Shown piece after piece: positions 37,120 through 51,009 of a stretch of DNA of 64,000 bases. The stretch's first letter is position 1; every line of letters starts with the position of its first letter. A program made the translations under genes and the position numbers. The notes below the pieces were generated by a model. It made no database searches. It had not been told where the DNA came from and saw nothing but the letters and a program-made list of their open reading frames with translations. The stretch covers positions 16,563,501 through 16,627,500 of the forward strand of contig CM022676.1 of NCBI GenBank assembly GCA_012295275.1, written 5' to 3'. This stretch comes from Chrysomallon squamiferum (taxonomy: Eukaryota; Mollusca; Gastropoda; Neomphalida; Peltospiridae).

Positions 37120-37729
37120 TTTATTTATTTATTTATTTAATTTTTTTTTTCACAGTGGGCTTTTGGACCCTAAGGAATGTTTGTATTTTCTTGATTATTT
37201 CTATTTCAATATAGTTTGTGGTATGTTGCAGTTTGTTGTTTCTTGTTTCAGTGGAAGGATACATTCCTGTTAACTGTGAGTTACCCTTGTACTCTGTATC
37301 TTAGTTTACTTATCACAGTGTTTCTTAACGTCCACCATAGATAGCAGTTTGTAATAAACTATTTACACACATTTAGCTGTTGCAGTATAAGTAATGAACT
37401 GTTTCTGTCTGACCTAAATAACAAACATCCAGTTGATAAAAAAGTTATCTCTATACTGCCCGAAAATAAGTCATTGATACGTGAACAGTCGATAGCCGAA
37501 ATAATATTTTAAAATTGTTCTCAGATATAATATAAAAGATATATATATATATACAGACAGTTTTCAATGTGGACATAACTTAAACTATGTTTTTTATTCT
37601 GAATAATTGTGGTTGTCTGTACGAAAGGACCAGTATGCACTATTATTTTTATTATTACTATTATTATTATTATTATTATTTTTTTTTTTTTTACTTATTT
37701 ATTTGTGGTGCCATTAGAGCTGCTAGTCC

Positions 37730-37762
<33 letters not shown>

Positions 37763-38809
37763 TTTTGTTATATTCATCATTATAATAAGTTTTATTTTTA
37801 TTATTGTCATCGTCTTTATTACTGTTATTGTTATTGATGAATTGCAGTTATTTATCATCTGACAATGTAGACAAATGCAAATAATTTTTACTGTTTGTTT
37901 CTGCACTTATGCGCAGACTATTAACAATGAGTTTATCAGATCGTCTTACAATACACCCGGTGTACCTTTCTTGTCTCGTCATACACACTGTTTAATCTGA
38001 TCTATATATGAAACAAACACGCACTCGCTATACTGGTTACACGAGTATCATTTAAACAGGCTGTGTTAGGAGGTCAAATCTGTTTCAAATGAATGACTCT
38101 GTATTTTACATGGCTTTCCAAACAATTTAGTCTGGTTTATTTCGCGTGTGATCTACTTGGAGTAAAACTAATTTGGCGTCAGATTTATAGCAGGCAGGTA
38201 AAATAATAAGAACATTACTTCGAAGCTACTTGGTCATTGATACACATATGATAATCGAAACAAAAATAAACAAAATAATAATTAAAATAAGTGTGTAGAA
38301 TCTTCTGGTTGTAGAATAAATGTGTAGATTACACGCCAAATATTTTCTTGCGTTTCAGTTCATCGATAAATTATAAACATATAAATTATAGAATAAAAAA
38401 TAATAATGAATACAAAAAAAAAATAAAAAAAAAAAAAATTTAAAATTAAAATAATATAACAATAATAATTAAAATAAGCTTGTAGAAAATGTTCGGTGTA
38501 GATCACAAGGCAAGATAACACCCATCTAGCTATCGTGGTAGCAGTACTGAATTATTGATGTCTGATCTAAATAATAAAGATTCACGTTTTAGAAAATTCA
38601 CTGAGTGAAAACGAGCTATTAAGACATAAACAGTTCACAGCCAACAAAATATTTTAATATTATTTTGACGTAAAATATAATTCATTTCTGTGCGAGTTTT
38701 TCAATTGCATATATAACTATAGACATGGGTGCCACATAATAAAGAACATAATTTAGATTTTTAATGACTGTGATTATCTATTATTATTATTATTATTATA
38801 ATTATTATT

Positions 38810-38836
38810 ATTAGTATTAGTAGTAGTAGTAGTAGC

Positions 38837-38873
<37 letters not shown>
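38810..38873. repeat. (TAG)n microsatellite
   Basis: About 60 bp of TAG/TAGCAG repeats. It follows an (ATT)n run at the left edge of the duplicated block that starts near 38900. Confidence 0.9.
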
Positions 38874-39531
38874 TTTACTTATTTATTTATCTGTTTGCAT
38901 GTTTCTTTGTAGTCACTGCCGTCAGACATTTTGTATTGTATTTTTTTTTGTTATTAAAATGTAATATTTGGACGTCAGCCAACTGTTTTGGTATATATTT
39001 TATGACAGTATTTGGACGGAAGCCAGCTCTACAATAATGGAAGGTAACGTCGAAGGGAACAGTTCTATTTGAATGTATGAATGTTTTTGTATGTGTGTAT
39101 ACGCATACAACAAATGAGAGATAAACAGAGAGAGATATATTATTTGTCATTATATTTTTCTTTCCGTGAGAATTTGTTACAACTTAGCTACATCTATATT
39201 TATCATCTAACGTTTTATAAATTAAATATTTAATTCATACCAGAAATTCCTGCCCTGAAAGCGACATCAACACCACAGACATTGTTAGCAACAGCAGCAA
39301 TCTCACCACCACATCGTGTACCATGATGGTTTGTGGCTGCAACAAAACAATGAAAATAGTTTTAATTTTACTATTCAAATCTTTACTCTTATTCAAAATC
39401 AAAACTGATTATATTATATAAATTCGGTATATTTTTTATTTAGACTTAGGATATATTTTGTATTATTCATTACTGCCCCAGAATACAACTGGTAAAAGTT
39501 CAAATCGGGCCATGGATAATGGTTAATAATC

Positions 39532-39579
<48 letters not shown>

Positions 39580-41345
39580 GTTGTTGTTGTTGTTGTTGTT
39601 GTTATTATTATTATTATTATTGTTCTTATTTTTTGGTTAACACATGAATAAATAAGAATAAAATCATAATATTAAGTTAAATACAAAAACAAATTTTATA
39701 ACAGATAGAAGGACACAGACAGAGAGACAGAGAGAAAAAAAGAGAGAAGTACGAGGATGAAGATATAAAAAATAAAGTATCGATAATGTAATGTTGTTCT
39801 TGATAATAAGATGATGATGATGATATTAGTGATGATGATGTAATGAGAACAAGTTCTACCTAAATCAAAATGGTTTAACTCCAGGAACACAAAGTTTATA
39901 AAAATAACGGACACTGAAGTCACCTTTGTGGTCACTACGCATAGAATCAGAATCAGTATCATTGAAATCCCAGCTGCTTATTTATAGCTTAATTTCATCT
40001 AAAATTACATGTTTGTCTACCTGTTATGAAAGAGTTCTTCGTTTAAACACCACAGGTTACCTAAAGATAATTGCAAGATGCTTTTCTTTCCGAAATTTCA
40101 GTATACCAAGACCTATGTATGAATAGATTATAGTGAAAAACTGTATGATTATCGCGATTTTGCATGTTCAATCTAGTGGTAATTAGTGAAACCGCTTTTT
40201 GTACTAAACATATTGAATCACAAAGAGAAAGTAAAAAACGTTTTTAGTTTTTTCTTTTTTTGAACCACAGATTCAGTCTATAGAAACATAGAGACAGGAA
40301 TCCCCTAATCACACAATACCTCTAGTATTTTTGTTAGTAGAAATGAAACTAAAACATGCGCTTCACCACTATATAATAACACCGATCACAAACCTGAAAA
40401 ATATCACATTGAAAGAAAACAGATGAGATTCTGTTTTAGAACAAACAAATATTGCAAAGTATAGTGAGAATGAAGAAGCTCTAGCTATAGTTCGTATTCT
40501 ACAAACATCAAACAAATATCCATTCATAATTATTATATTCAGTTAGCAAGAACAAAGTGTAAGTGTGAAGAGAGAAGGAAAAATACATTGCTAACATTTA
40601 TATTCATTAATTGTTTAATTGTTAAGATTCAGACTGCGCCCATACTGATAAATGACTGGGTATCGTAGTCACATTTAGTGCTATTTTGATCAATATCACT
40701 AATATTGATTTTTTGATCGTTAATGAACTAATTATTTATATGTGTTTTATATTCAAGAAACCTGATATCTGGTGATCAGTGAGGCCTTTTGGATGAAACG
40801 ATTTCATTCGAAAGCTACGTTGATAGGGATCCCAAATGTGCCGTTATTTCCTTAATATGTACAACTAAACTTTGGAACTTTTTCACGTTTTGTTTTACTT
40901 TACATTTGACTTTGTTACCACGTGATCTTGAAATGACCTGACGATATAAAAGTTGCAGAATCTATAATCTTTTGAGTTCAGTATTAAAATATACGTAATA
41001 GAGACGTGCTGACACTTTTCAGTGATTTAAGATACGCACCTGTCATCAGGTTACACTAGTGTTGGTTGCAGCTTACGTTATTTTATTGCACTGTTATATT
41101 ACGGCTAAAATATAATGTGGTGAAGTAAAAAATTGTATTCTTACTTTACTCGGGGAATTTGACCTGGAATGAAACTCTGTCATATTTTATTACATTATTT
41201 GTTGCTTACTCTTGAAATTATCAGGTCTACTCCTCTAACTTCACCTTCCTTATTAAATTACACCGCTATAGAACAAAACAAAAATGGAGGCAACTACACA
41301 TCATTATATTTATAATAATAATAATAATAATAAATATTATTAATA

Positions 41346-41400
<55 letters not shown>

Positions 41401-42689
41401 GATATTACTACTACTACTACTATTATAATTGTTTTTGCTGATGTTTTTATTGTTGCCTTTATCATTTGTGTTGCTACTGAAGAGTTACTTTATTTATCAT
41501 CTCATGAATGGTTTCTTATTTTCCTCTAAATTTATGAGCACACACTGTAACATTTCCCTACCTGCGTAATTACCATCATGAATAAGTTGAAACTCTGTAG
41601 GAAAGAGTTCATTATCATACTGTACAACAAACGCCATTAATATTATTAAATAAAACACATCCTGATGAATTGTGGGTAAAATGTCGTGTTGTGATGTTGA
41701 ATGACTAAAAGAGAAGACAACACTTTATTGACTTACATATTCTTACAACAAAGATCATGAACAGGAATCCCGAAGTGACAATCAAACTGTAACATGAGCT
41801 TTACCACTGATACAGCATCACAGATCTCTGCACCTGACCAGCATCACCTTTGTCAGAGAACAGGAGTTGGTGTCTTTAAAAAATTGAAAAGTTGACAATT
41901 ATATGATAGAATTGAATAACTTGTTGATATATTTCGCTTCCAGTCATAATTACAATCCTAATTTAAGATATGTTTTCATTATAACTGAAAGGAGAGGATT
42001 ATGCTATAATAAAATAATAAGATAACAGCTTCAGCATGTGCCCTTGTTGATAAATCATTAATAAGACGATTACTTGATAGTTATGAATTAATTATTTATT
42101 TGCATGCTACATTCAAGACACTAAATTCATTTTGTTCGCTGAAGAATGTTTTGAAATTAACTGAATAAGTGTAGATGTTCAATGGAAAATATCCAGTAAT
42201 TGAACAGAGAACCACAAAAACAGGTACCTGCACCTAATTTTAGTTTATATTTTTCTAGTATACTTAAGTTATACAATTTATAATAAACAAATAAATAAAT
42301 TATATATATGTAGATAGAAAGATAGATGGGTAGATAGGTAGAGCAGATAAAGGGACATACCTCTAGGCCGACACACAAACAGCCTGACAGAAATGTATGT
42401 AGTTTGCCTTTTGGTGACACTGACATTCATCACTTGTAAACTGCTACACAGAAAAGTTTTCTTCACTTTTCTTAGCAATAAAACTTTGTAAATGAAAATA
42501 TTTTATAAATATTTGTACTTATATATGTAATACATTCCATGTCACTTACAAAAATGCTTTGAAACAACACCCGTGACCATATTATGCATATGAAAATGTG
42601 AATCAGGATGTAAATTAAACTTGTTGCCTTTGGGATAGACACACTCTTCTGTTATGTTTTGAAATCAGAAGTGTTATTTCTTTCCTTAT

Positions 42690-42733
42690 ATATATATGGA
42701 TTCATTTACTTGTTATACCTGCCATCATTTCAG
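42690..42733 (+). pseudogene. Decayed signal-peptide exon (copy 2)
   Basis: The sequence ATATATGGATT to CATCATTTCAG aligns with the 3' part of the 34.5-kb first exon. The donor is destroyed (AT instead of GT after CAG), the start codon is gone and no TATA remains. The flanks (42000-43200) align with 33790-35150. Confidence 0.55.
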
Positions 42734-43897
42734 ATATATATATATTTTTTTTTACTTTTTGAAATAGTTGTATGTGTGTATATTAAGAGTGAAATATTCA
42801 GTAATAATATTAATAATAAAACTGCATACACAAAGTAAATTATCGATTAAACCTAATAGTCATCCGATGAACGAAAACTTGTTTATACTTTTTAAAACAA
42901 CAAATCTTACTACAATTCGATTACTATCTTCTTGTTTAAATTTCTATGTATTTTTATTCATTTCATTTAAAACTCGGAATAAGTGAGACATAGAATTATG
43001 TTCTAAAATGAAGACTGTGAACTGAATAACAGTTATAATTGTGTCAACAAAATATTCACTGATAAAATTTGATTTCCGGAATGGTATTGTTATGACATCC
43101 TCAAATTTGCACATATTGGCCTTAAATGGGCGTGACTGCAGCCATAAAGACAAACTAATAGTAAAAAATGAGTTTAGTAGTAAAACACACTTAGTACAGA
43201 CATGCTGACCTCAGTTTGTACTCTGACACTTTCAGTGATTTAATGTAAATAAATGCTCCAGGTTGCACTGATCTTAAAAACAGCTTAAATATAAGATTGT
43301 GAAGTTAAACGTTTTTTTTCATTCTGTTTTTGTTTTTGTATTTTTGTTTGCTTGTTTGTTTGTTTCTGAGATAATTTGTCACGGAATGAACCTGAGCCAT
43401 ATTTTATTAAAATTTGAAATTCTTAGTTCTTTATTCCTGAGATTATTTCACCCTGTCGTTTAGTTGTGCCATTCGTACATGCTTGTGGCTATAGATATTA
43501 AATTGTCGGCTGTTTTGACACAATCTCTTGACTATTTCTGTTTTATGTTGTTTGTGAAATGTTGTATTTTGTTGTTTCTGGCTTCAGCGGCAGGATACGT
43601 TCCTGTTTATTGTATGTTGCCCCGCTGTATTCTGTAACTTGGTCTATTTGTGATCGTGTTTGTTAATAAACTACTATCAAATATCTAGTTGCGGCGGTAG
43701 CAGTTATGCCTTATTGCATCCTGACCTAAATAACAAACATTCGTCTCGAAAATATTCTGTATACTCAGAGAAAACGAGCAATTAAACAGTAAAAGTTCAC
43801 AGCTGACAGAACATTTTAAAATTATTTTCACACAAAATATAATTCTTTTCTCTGAGACTTTTACTTTTAGACGCGGGTATAAATATTATTATTGCTA

Positions 43898-43959
<62 letters not shown>

Positions 43960-44766
43960 TATTTTTTATTTTTATTATCATTAAATTATATATTTACTTG
44001 AGATACTATTATTAGCAGCAACCCTGTTATAATTATTATCATCATCATTTGACTGTTTTTTTTTTTTTTTTTTTTTTTCTGAAATATATATATTTTTTAT
44101 CTGTATCTAATAACGAATGTATTTTCCTGGTGTGTCGATAAACGATCGTCAGTTCAGTCGAATATTAAATGAAGAAATGGAACAAAATAACACTGAAATA
44201 ATGAAATGCATATGATAACCTTCATTATTTTTTCTTCATGTTTTATAGCAAATTAGTATTGTTACAAATTAGTATCGTCCGAGCACTATGATATGTGCCT
44301 GGCAATGTTTGATAAATGAAATCTATATTTTATAATTGTCTTTACGCATATTGTAACGTTCTGAAATCAGAAGAAAGAAAAAGAAGAAAAAAAAGAAACT
44401 GGAAGTAATTAACATAAATCGAAATGGTCTTATCTATATACATATATATATATCTATATAAAATCATCGTCGAAACCTTCATGTACTAAACGGACTCTTT
44501 CTCAGTAAAATGTAATAAAACACTTAAAATACAATTTTATTCAGTTATTAAGTAAACTTCGAAAATGTTTTACACAAGCACACACCAGTATTAGTTGTTT
44601 AACATGAACGAATAGTTCATACATTTTAATATGTCTTGCGTCTGTTTGTTTGTGTCTTTATGAATTGTCAAACAGTTACATCTAGAATAAGCCTACAATC
44701 AGCAGAGCTGGATTCAGTTAGTTTTTCCGTTACACAGTTAAACAGCGTCAGTCAACATGCTATGTG

Positions 44767-44895
44767 TATAAAGGAGGAATCCACATCCACATTAAAGTAG
44801 TTGCGTTACACAGACACAAACTGATCTGTTCAGTTTTCAAAAAATAAATGTCTTTATTTTGATTTATTTTCTTGACATAGCTATAATCGATTTAG
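44767..44895 (+). pseudogene. Decayed promoter and signal-peptide exon (copy 3)
   Basis: TATAAA at 44767 and ATG at 44848 are preserved, as is the donor TTTAG|GTATGT at 44895. The leader, however, reads MSLF followed by TGA and further stops. It is a recognisable but dead version of the exon at 34528. Confidence 0.6.
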
Positions 44896-46879
44896 GTATG
44901 TGATATTTATTTTAATGTAAATTGCACACATTTTTCGACTGAAGACTAAGCAGATACAATTTAGCGAACAAATTAGGTCCGAATCAAAAGTTCCGGAAGA
45001 CGGCACCCGGACTTGCCTCTACGTAGACTTGTGTGGACGGTTGTTAAAATAAAGTGTAATAAGCAATGGACGTAATTATTAACGTGACTTTAGAGAGAAA
45101 ATATTAAAACTTTCATTTTATCGTAAAAAAATGTAATAAAAATAAAATAAAAAATAAAAAAAGTGTTCGGAGTAGTGTCTGTGTGCGGATAGATATCGAA
45201 TCCAACTCGCAGAAAGTCGACAATTTTTTACTTAAACTGACGCAGTGACTAAGAGAAAATACAAGTGAAACAAGATGATAATCATAACGAATGAACCCAT
45301 AACGACAATAGAGAGAAATGTGCAAACATATCCGATTTTTGTAGTCCTTGAATAATGTATTTACTTAGGTAGTGTAATTAATTCGCCATGTTAATTTATG
45401 TTTGTGGGTCGTATGTATCGTAAAGCAGATTTTGTGTGAACGATCGTTATAAATTGACGAATTATGAAAACAAAAGGTTTACGTTTAAATAATATTATCG
45501 AATTCATTAATTTTATCACTTTTTAATTTTTTTTTTTTTTTAATTAGCTTATTACTGGCCCTAAAACAACAGTTCTTGATTCACAAGCGCGATTTCCGAT
45601 GATGCGTGTTTGTTGTTTCCTTCGTTCAGAACGTTTGACATTAGGTGAAAATACTGCAGAGAAAAGTTCAGATTTCTAATCGGGCTAAAGAGACGATTCT
45701 GCGGTATTAACGTATTATTGTTCACCTGATCTGATGCACGCCAAAACAACACCAAATATCAAAATGACAGATTAGGTATATTTTCTTACATCACAAATTT
45801 AATTATTTATTATAATAGTTACTATAAACATTGCTGCGGACATTACTAACATTCACACATGCATGTATATACATATACATACATAGATACATACTTAACA
45901 GATACTAATATACTTACTTTAATTCATACATATATACAAGCATAAGCTACTTTCACATATTAAAACATTTAATCCCTGATTTTAAAAGAAGATGCAGTAC
46001 AATATAAAATAGAAAAAAAAAAATAATAAAAGTTGTTTTGTTAAATTAAACTGATGTTGAATTTTAAGTATTCAGTGTGCTTGAAAATGTGTTAGAGTTT
46101 CAGTTCGACGTCATGTGCTGTTTCATCGGTGATTAAAAAAATCGGCTTCACCAGATCATTTTTTGTTTTCATTTACAGCTGAATCCTCTGTACACTTTCC
46201 GATTCAATCAAATCACAGCTGAGTCACTGATAAGTTTCAGTTTCGAGTGAATCGTTTCCTTCCTGTGGCTCTTGATTAAATTTCAATTGCTTATGAGTCA
46301 AGAAATATTTTAAAGTATATAAGAAAGAAAATATAATATTAGTGTATTATTCTTAGTTAAAATTCTTTATAATGTTTGTTAATTCAAGCACCAGTAAAAC
46401 CAACCTTAAATCTGAGAGAACTGAATAATAATTGTTAATTATTCAATTATAAAATTTATTTGATCCTGTTGATCATAATAATTGTGAGATATGTACAGTA
46501 TTTGCTAAAAGTTAAAGAAGCAATAGTTATTTCTAAAAAATAAATCGCCTTATAACTAAATTCTGATCTGATTACTGATTCGTTAAATAAAATATTCAGA
46601 AAAAAATGTACGTTTTTGAAGAAGAGAACTTCGTTGTAAATAGGTATCTACTTGTGGAAGAAATTAAATATTTTTGAAAAATGGAATAAACACATCGGTC
46701 TGTATTATTATTTCAGTAACTATATGCTTAACCACTGGTGTATCAGTACATATTTAAACCTTTCAGTACATCATCGCCATCATAATCATCATCATCATCG
46801 TAATTATGATATTTGTGTATATAGTGTTTTCTTTCTCACGAAACTGCACTGTTCTAACTCACTGATCGTCTATACATAT

Positions 46880-47640
46880 TATTAGAAAATACACTGCATT
46901 ACTTCAAACAAAACAAGTATTACTAGAAAATATAGAAAATAAATTTGAACAAAACAAGTACAATTAGAAAATATACGGATTAATGTTAAACAAGAACGAT
47001 GTATTAGAAATATACAGCGATACTTTAAACAAAAACGTATGATTAGGAAACATACAGGATACCTTTGAACAAATATATATTGTTAGAAAATAACAAGGAT
47101 AAGGTTAAACAAAGACATCATACTAGAAAATGATCACTGAAACTTTAAACAAAAACGTATTATTAGAAAATATACAGGGCAATTTTAAACAAAAATGTAT
47201 TATTAGAATACACAGTGAAACTTTATACAAAAACATATTATTAGGAGTATATACAGGACAACTTTAAACAACAAGGTAATATTCGAAAATACATGTGATA
47301 AATATATTGTTGGAAAATAAAAAGGAAAACGTTAAACAGGATAACTTTAAACAAGAATGTACTATTAAAGAACAACAGGGTAACTTTTAACAAAAACTTA
47401 TTATTAGACGTGTACAGTGAAACTTTATACTGAAAAGTATTATTAGGAATATATACATGTTAACTTTAAAAAAAATAGTATTATCAGAAAAGGCTAACGT
47501 TAAACAGAAACGTTTTATTAGAAACATAGGGTGAAACATTATTACTAAATATATAGGATAACTTTAAACAAAAACGTATAGTTAGAAAATATATATGATG
47601 AATTATAACCGAAATGCATTATTAGAAAATAAATATATAT
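46880..47640. repeat. Degenerate ~40-bp AT-rich tandem array (copy 2)
   Basis: Same unit as at 21105-23380 (TTTAAACAAAAACGTATTA, TTAGAAAATATACAGG), about 19 units. It is followed at 47800-47945 by the same downstream sequence as copy 1. Confidence 0.75.
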
Positions 47641-47799
47641 CAGTGGTTGTATGTCTATGTCCTTATATATAATACGTATACGTCTACGTATCAAAATATT
47701 AAATGAAATTGATAATTATGATTACTTGTTGTCTTTCTTCTTTATTTTTCTCTGCTCATTTGGTGACTACTTCTTCTGTCACTGTTAAATGCTTCGTTT

Positions 47800-47945
47800 C
47801 TTTTTCCCATCACAGTGTCGTCTCTATCAGGTGAATCCAGTCTGGAGATTCTGTCTGAGTTTCCTTGGATATAATCCCTGTCTGTGTTCGTTACTCGATA
47901 ATCCAGTTCTAATATAATTTTCGGATGATCCGTCAATTTCTTTCC
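47800..47945. repeat. Shared sequence downstream of the ~40-bp array (copy 2)
   Basis: It contains TTGGATATAATCCCTGTCTG, TTACTCGATAATCCAGTTCT and TTTTCGGATGATCCGT, matching 23690-23770. No 27-bp minisatellite follows here, so that expansion is specific to copy 1. Confidence 0.7.
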
Positions 47946-50720
47946 TCCTCGATAATAGGTGCAAGTTTTTTTGCCTAATGCAATTCTTGGGTTTAGTTCC
48001 TATGGGATAAGTCCTGAATTTATTTTCTCCTTGATAATAGCTGTGAAATTTTGTTCTAGGATAATCCTTTGTTTCAATTAACGGACACTGAACTCACCTT
48101 TGTGGTCATTAGGCATAGGATCAGAGTCATGATCACTGAAATCTTTGAACTTACGTTTTACTTTCTTACCACGTCATCTTGAAATGACCTCACACTACAA
48201 AAGTTGCAGAATCTATAGACTTTTGAGTTCAGTAGTAAAATATACGTAATAGAGACGTGCTCACAACAAACTTTCCATTTTTACGCTTTTTAGTGATTTA
48301 ATATACACACATGTCATGAGGTTACACTATTGTTGGTTGCAGCTTATGTTATTGTATTTCATTGTTATATTACGGCTAAAATATAATGTGGTGAAGTTAA
48401 ATTGTATTCTTAGTTTACTTGGGGAATTTGACCTGGAATGAAACTCTGTCATATTTTATTACATTATTTGTTGCTTACTCTTGAGATTATCATGTCTACT
48501 CCTCTAACTTCACCTTCCTTACTGGTTTATGTAAATGCACATTAAATTACACAGCCGTAGAACAAGACAAAAAAATGTCATATACAACCAAACAAATATG
48601 ATGTGATACCGAAGAACTGTGATTTAGAAGATAAATCACGAGCAAAAGATTTTGGTCAACAAGAAAAATTAATCCAGCAATAGTAGTGTAGAACCTCATT
48701 TTGCTCTTGAACTTATTATTATTACTTTTCTAGTGTTCATAATTGATGTTTGTGACATACATGTGTATATATATATGTATATTGAGAATCTGCTGGATGA
48801 TATGGTCTAACGCTTTAGCAATTTGTGTTAGGATACTAAATCCAAGATGGCCGCCGTATAATCTATATTCCTCATAATCTGATAGAACAGTACGATATGA
48901 TGAAAAATCGTTTTTATTTGTTTTAGAAATCGTAATTAGCTACACCATATGGTGAATTCCCTGTGAAAAAAGATATATAAAATCAAACTTTGAGAAGGTG
49001 CAATAACTACTTTGGCTCTTTCGTCCCGCGTTTTTTTCTTTTTTCTTGTTTGGTGCGAATATGAACCGGCAAGAAGGAAATCTGTTTCTGGAAAAAATAG
49101 GACTTTTCGAGACAGAACATGGCTGCAGAACCCGTGATTACCTTCGATCTAAACAGAAGACTGGAGAATCGCTGAAACTTTTCTCATAAGTAATAAGGGT
49201 TTGGCTCTGAGATTTAGTAATATATTATGATCATTTCGCTGTCAATTTTCTCATTAAACAGGTTTCAACTAAATGATTCTGTATTTTAATAGGTTTCGAA
49301 ATATTTCGTTTGGTTATTTTTTTATTTTTTTTACTATAAATGTATTTCGGAGGTAATATATCTCTTTCTTCTGTTTGTTACTGTGCTATTTATTTAACGG
49401 TTGAAGGTGGCATTATCAGTGATAGTATTAGTTGTTAGATTATCGTTTTATTTATTTTTCTTTTCTTCAATTATTATTATTACTATTATTATTATTATTT
49501 TATTTTCTAATTTTGGTTCAGTGTGCGCTTTTCTATGATAGTGTTTAAGTTGTATATATATATATAAAGTTTGACATGTGGAAGTAACTAAACTATGCTT
49601 TAGATTCTGAATGATTGACATTTTCTATTATTATTGTTAGTAGTAGTAGTAGCAGCAGTAGTAGTAGTATCAGCGTTATTATTTTTGCTATCATCCTCTT
49701 TATTACACCTATTGTTACTGAAGAGTTACTGTAATGTACGTTCTGACAATATAGACAAATGCAAACCATATTTATGCCTATGTCTACACTTATGCGCAGA
49801 CAGTGCATTAACAATGAACTATTCAGAGCGTCTTAAATAAAATCCGGTAATACCTTTCTTGTCTCGTCATACACTATTTTTAGTCTGATCTATATAACAA
49901 ATAAAAACACTCTTGCTAAACTGGTCACGCGAGTGTGATTTGAGCATTGTGTATTAGGAGGTTAGATCAGTTTCAGTCGAATGACTATTTTTTATGGCTT
50001 ACGTAACAGTTTAGTTTGGTTTATTTTGCCGTGTGTAATTACAATTGTATTTCGGAAAAAAAAGAAAAAAAAAACAACAACTGATAAACGAATCGACTTT
50101 TACGTTTTTCCTGTCTTATATTTGTAATGGATAAAAATAGGTCATATATATTACTGTTGTTGTTGTTGTTATCGTTGTCGTTGTTACTTTTGGTAGGTTT
50201 TCCAAGTAATTTATTATTATTATTTTTTTTCAATGTGGTGGTATAACGTTTGTGATATGTTATATTTTGTTGTTTCTCGCTAAAGTGGAAAAATACTTTC
50301 TATTAATTGTGAGTTATCCGCTGCTACAGCATTTATTTGATATACTGCTTCTTGATGTCCAGCAGAGCGGAATGTTTGACTGATTCAGAAAAGATTCGAA
50401 AAACCAGTTTGCAATAAACTGTTGGCAAACATCGAGCAGACCTACTTTGGCGTGTGATTTACAATTGAAAGGAAATGTCAGTTTATAGCAGATACGTGAA
50501 GTTATACTTTAACAGTACGATACAAATATAAGAACGTTTTCTTCCAGGCTGCTTGGTCATTAAGAAATGTATAATAAAACTCCAAGAATGAAAAACACAA
50601 TAATACAAATAAACACGTAGAATTTGTAGGTAGCGCGTAGATCACACACTGAAGTTTTTCCCCTTTTGCACTCCATTCATCGATACAATTATTCCTTGCA
50701 CTTATAAATTATAAATATAT

Positions 50721-50725
<5 letters not shown>

Positions 50726-50760
<35 letters not shown>
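50726..50760. repeat. Poly-A homopolymer (about 34 bases)
   Basis: Long A run. The paralogous site at 38410-38440 has a shorter interrupted A-rich stretch. It could be microsatellite expansion or an old retroelement tail; no element body was seen. Confidence 0.85.
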
Positions 50761-50762
<2 letters not shown>

Positions 50763-50954
50763 AAATAAATAATAATTAAAATAAGGAAGTAGAATTTGCT
50801 GGTTGAAGAATAATCGCGTAGATTACACACCAAAGATTTTCTTGCGTTTCTAGCAGATGTTGGCTGAAAACACTGATAAACTTATTAACGTTTTGAGCTC
50901 AGTTAATCGATACATTATAAATATATAATAAAAAACCAAGAATAAATAAACAAA

Positions 50955-51009
<55 letters not shown>

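Noticed and set aside
45545-45770. 64-residue minus-strand frame in complex sequence
   Set aside because: No recognisable motif, no splice context and no copy elsewhere in the window to support constraint.
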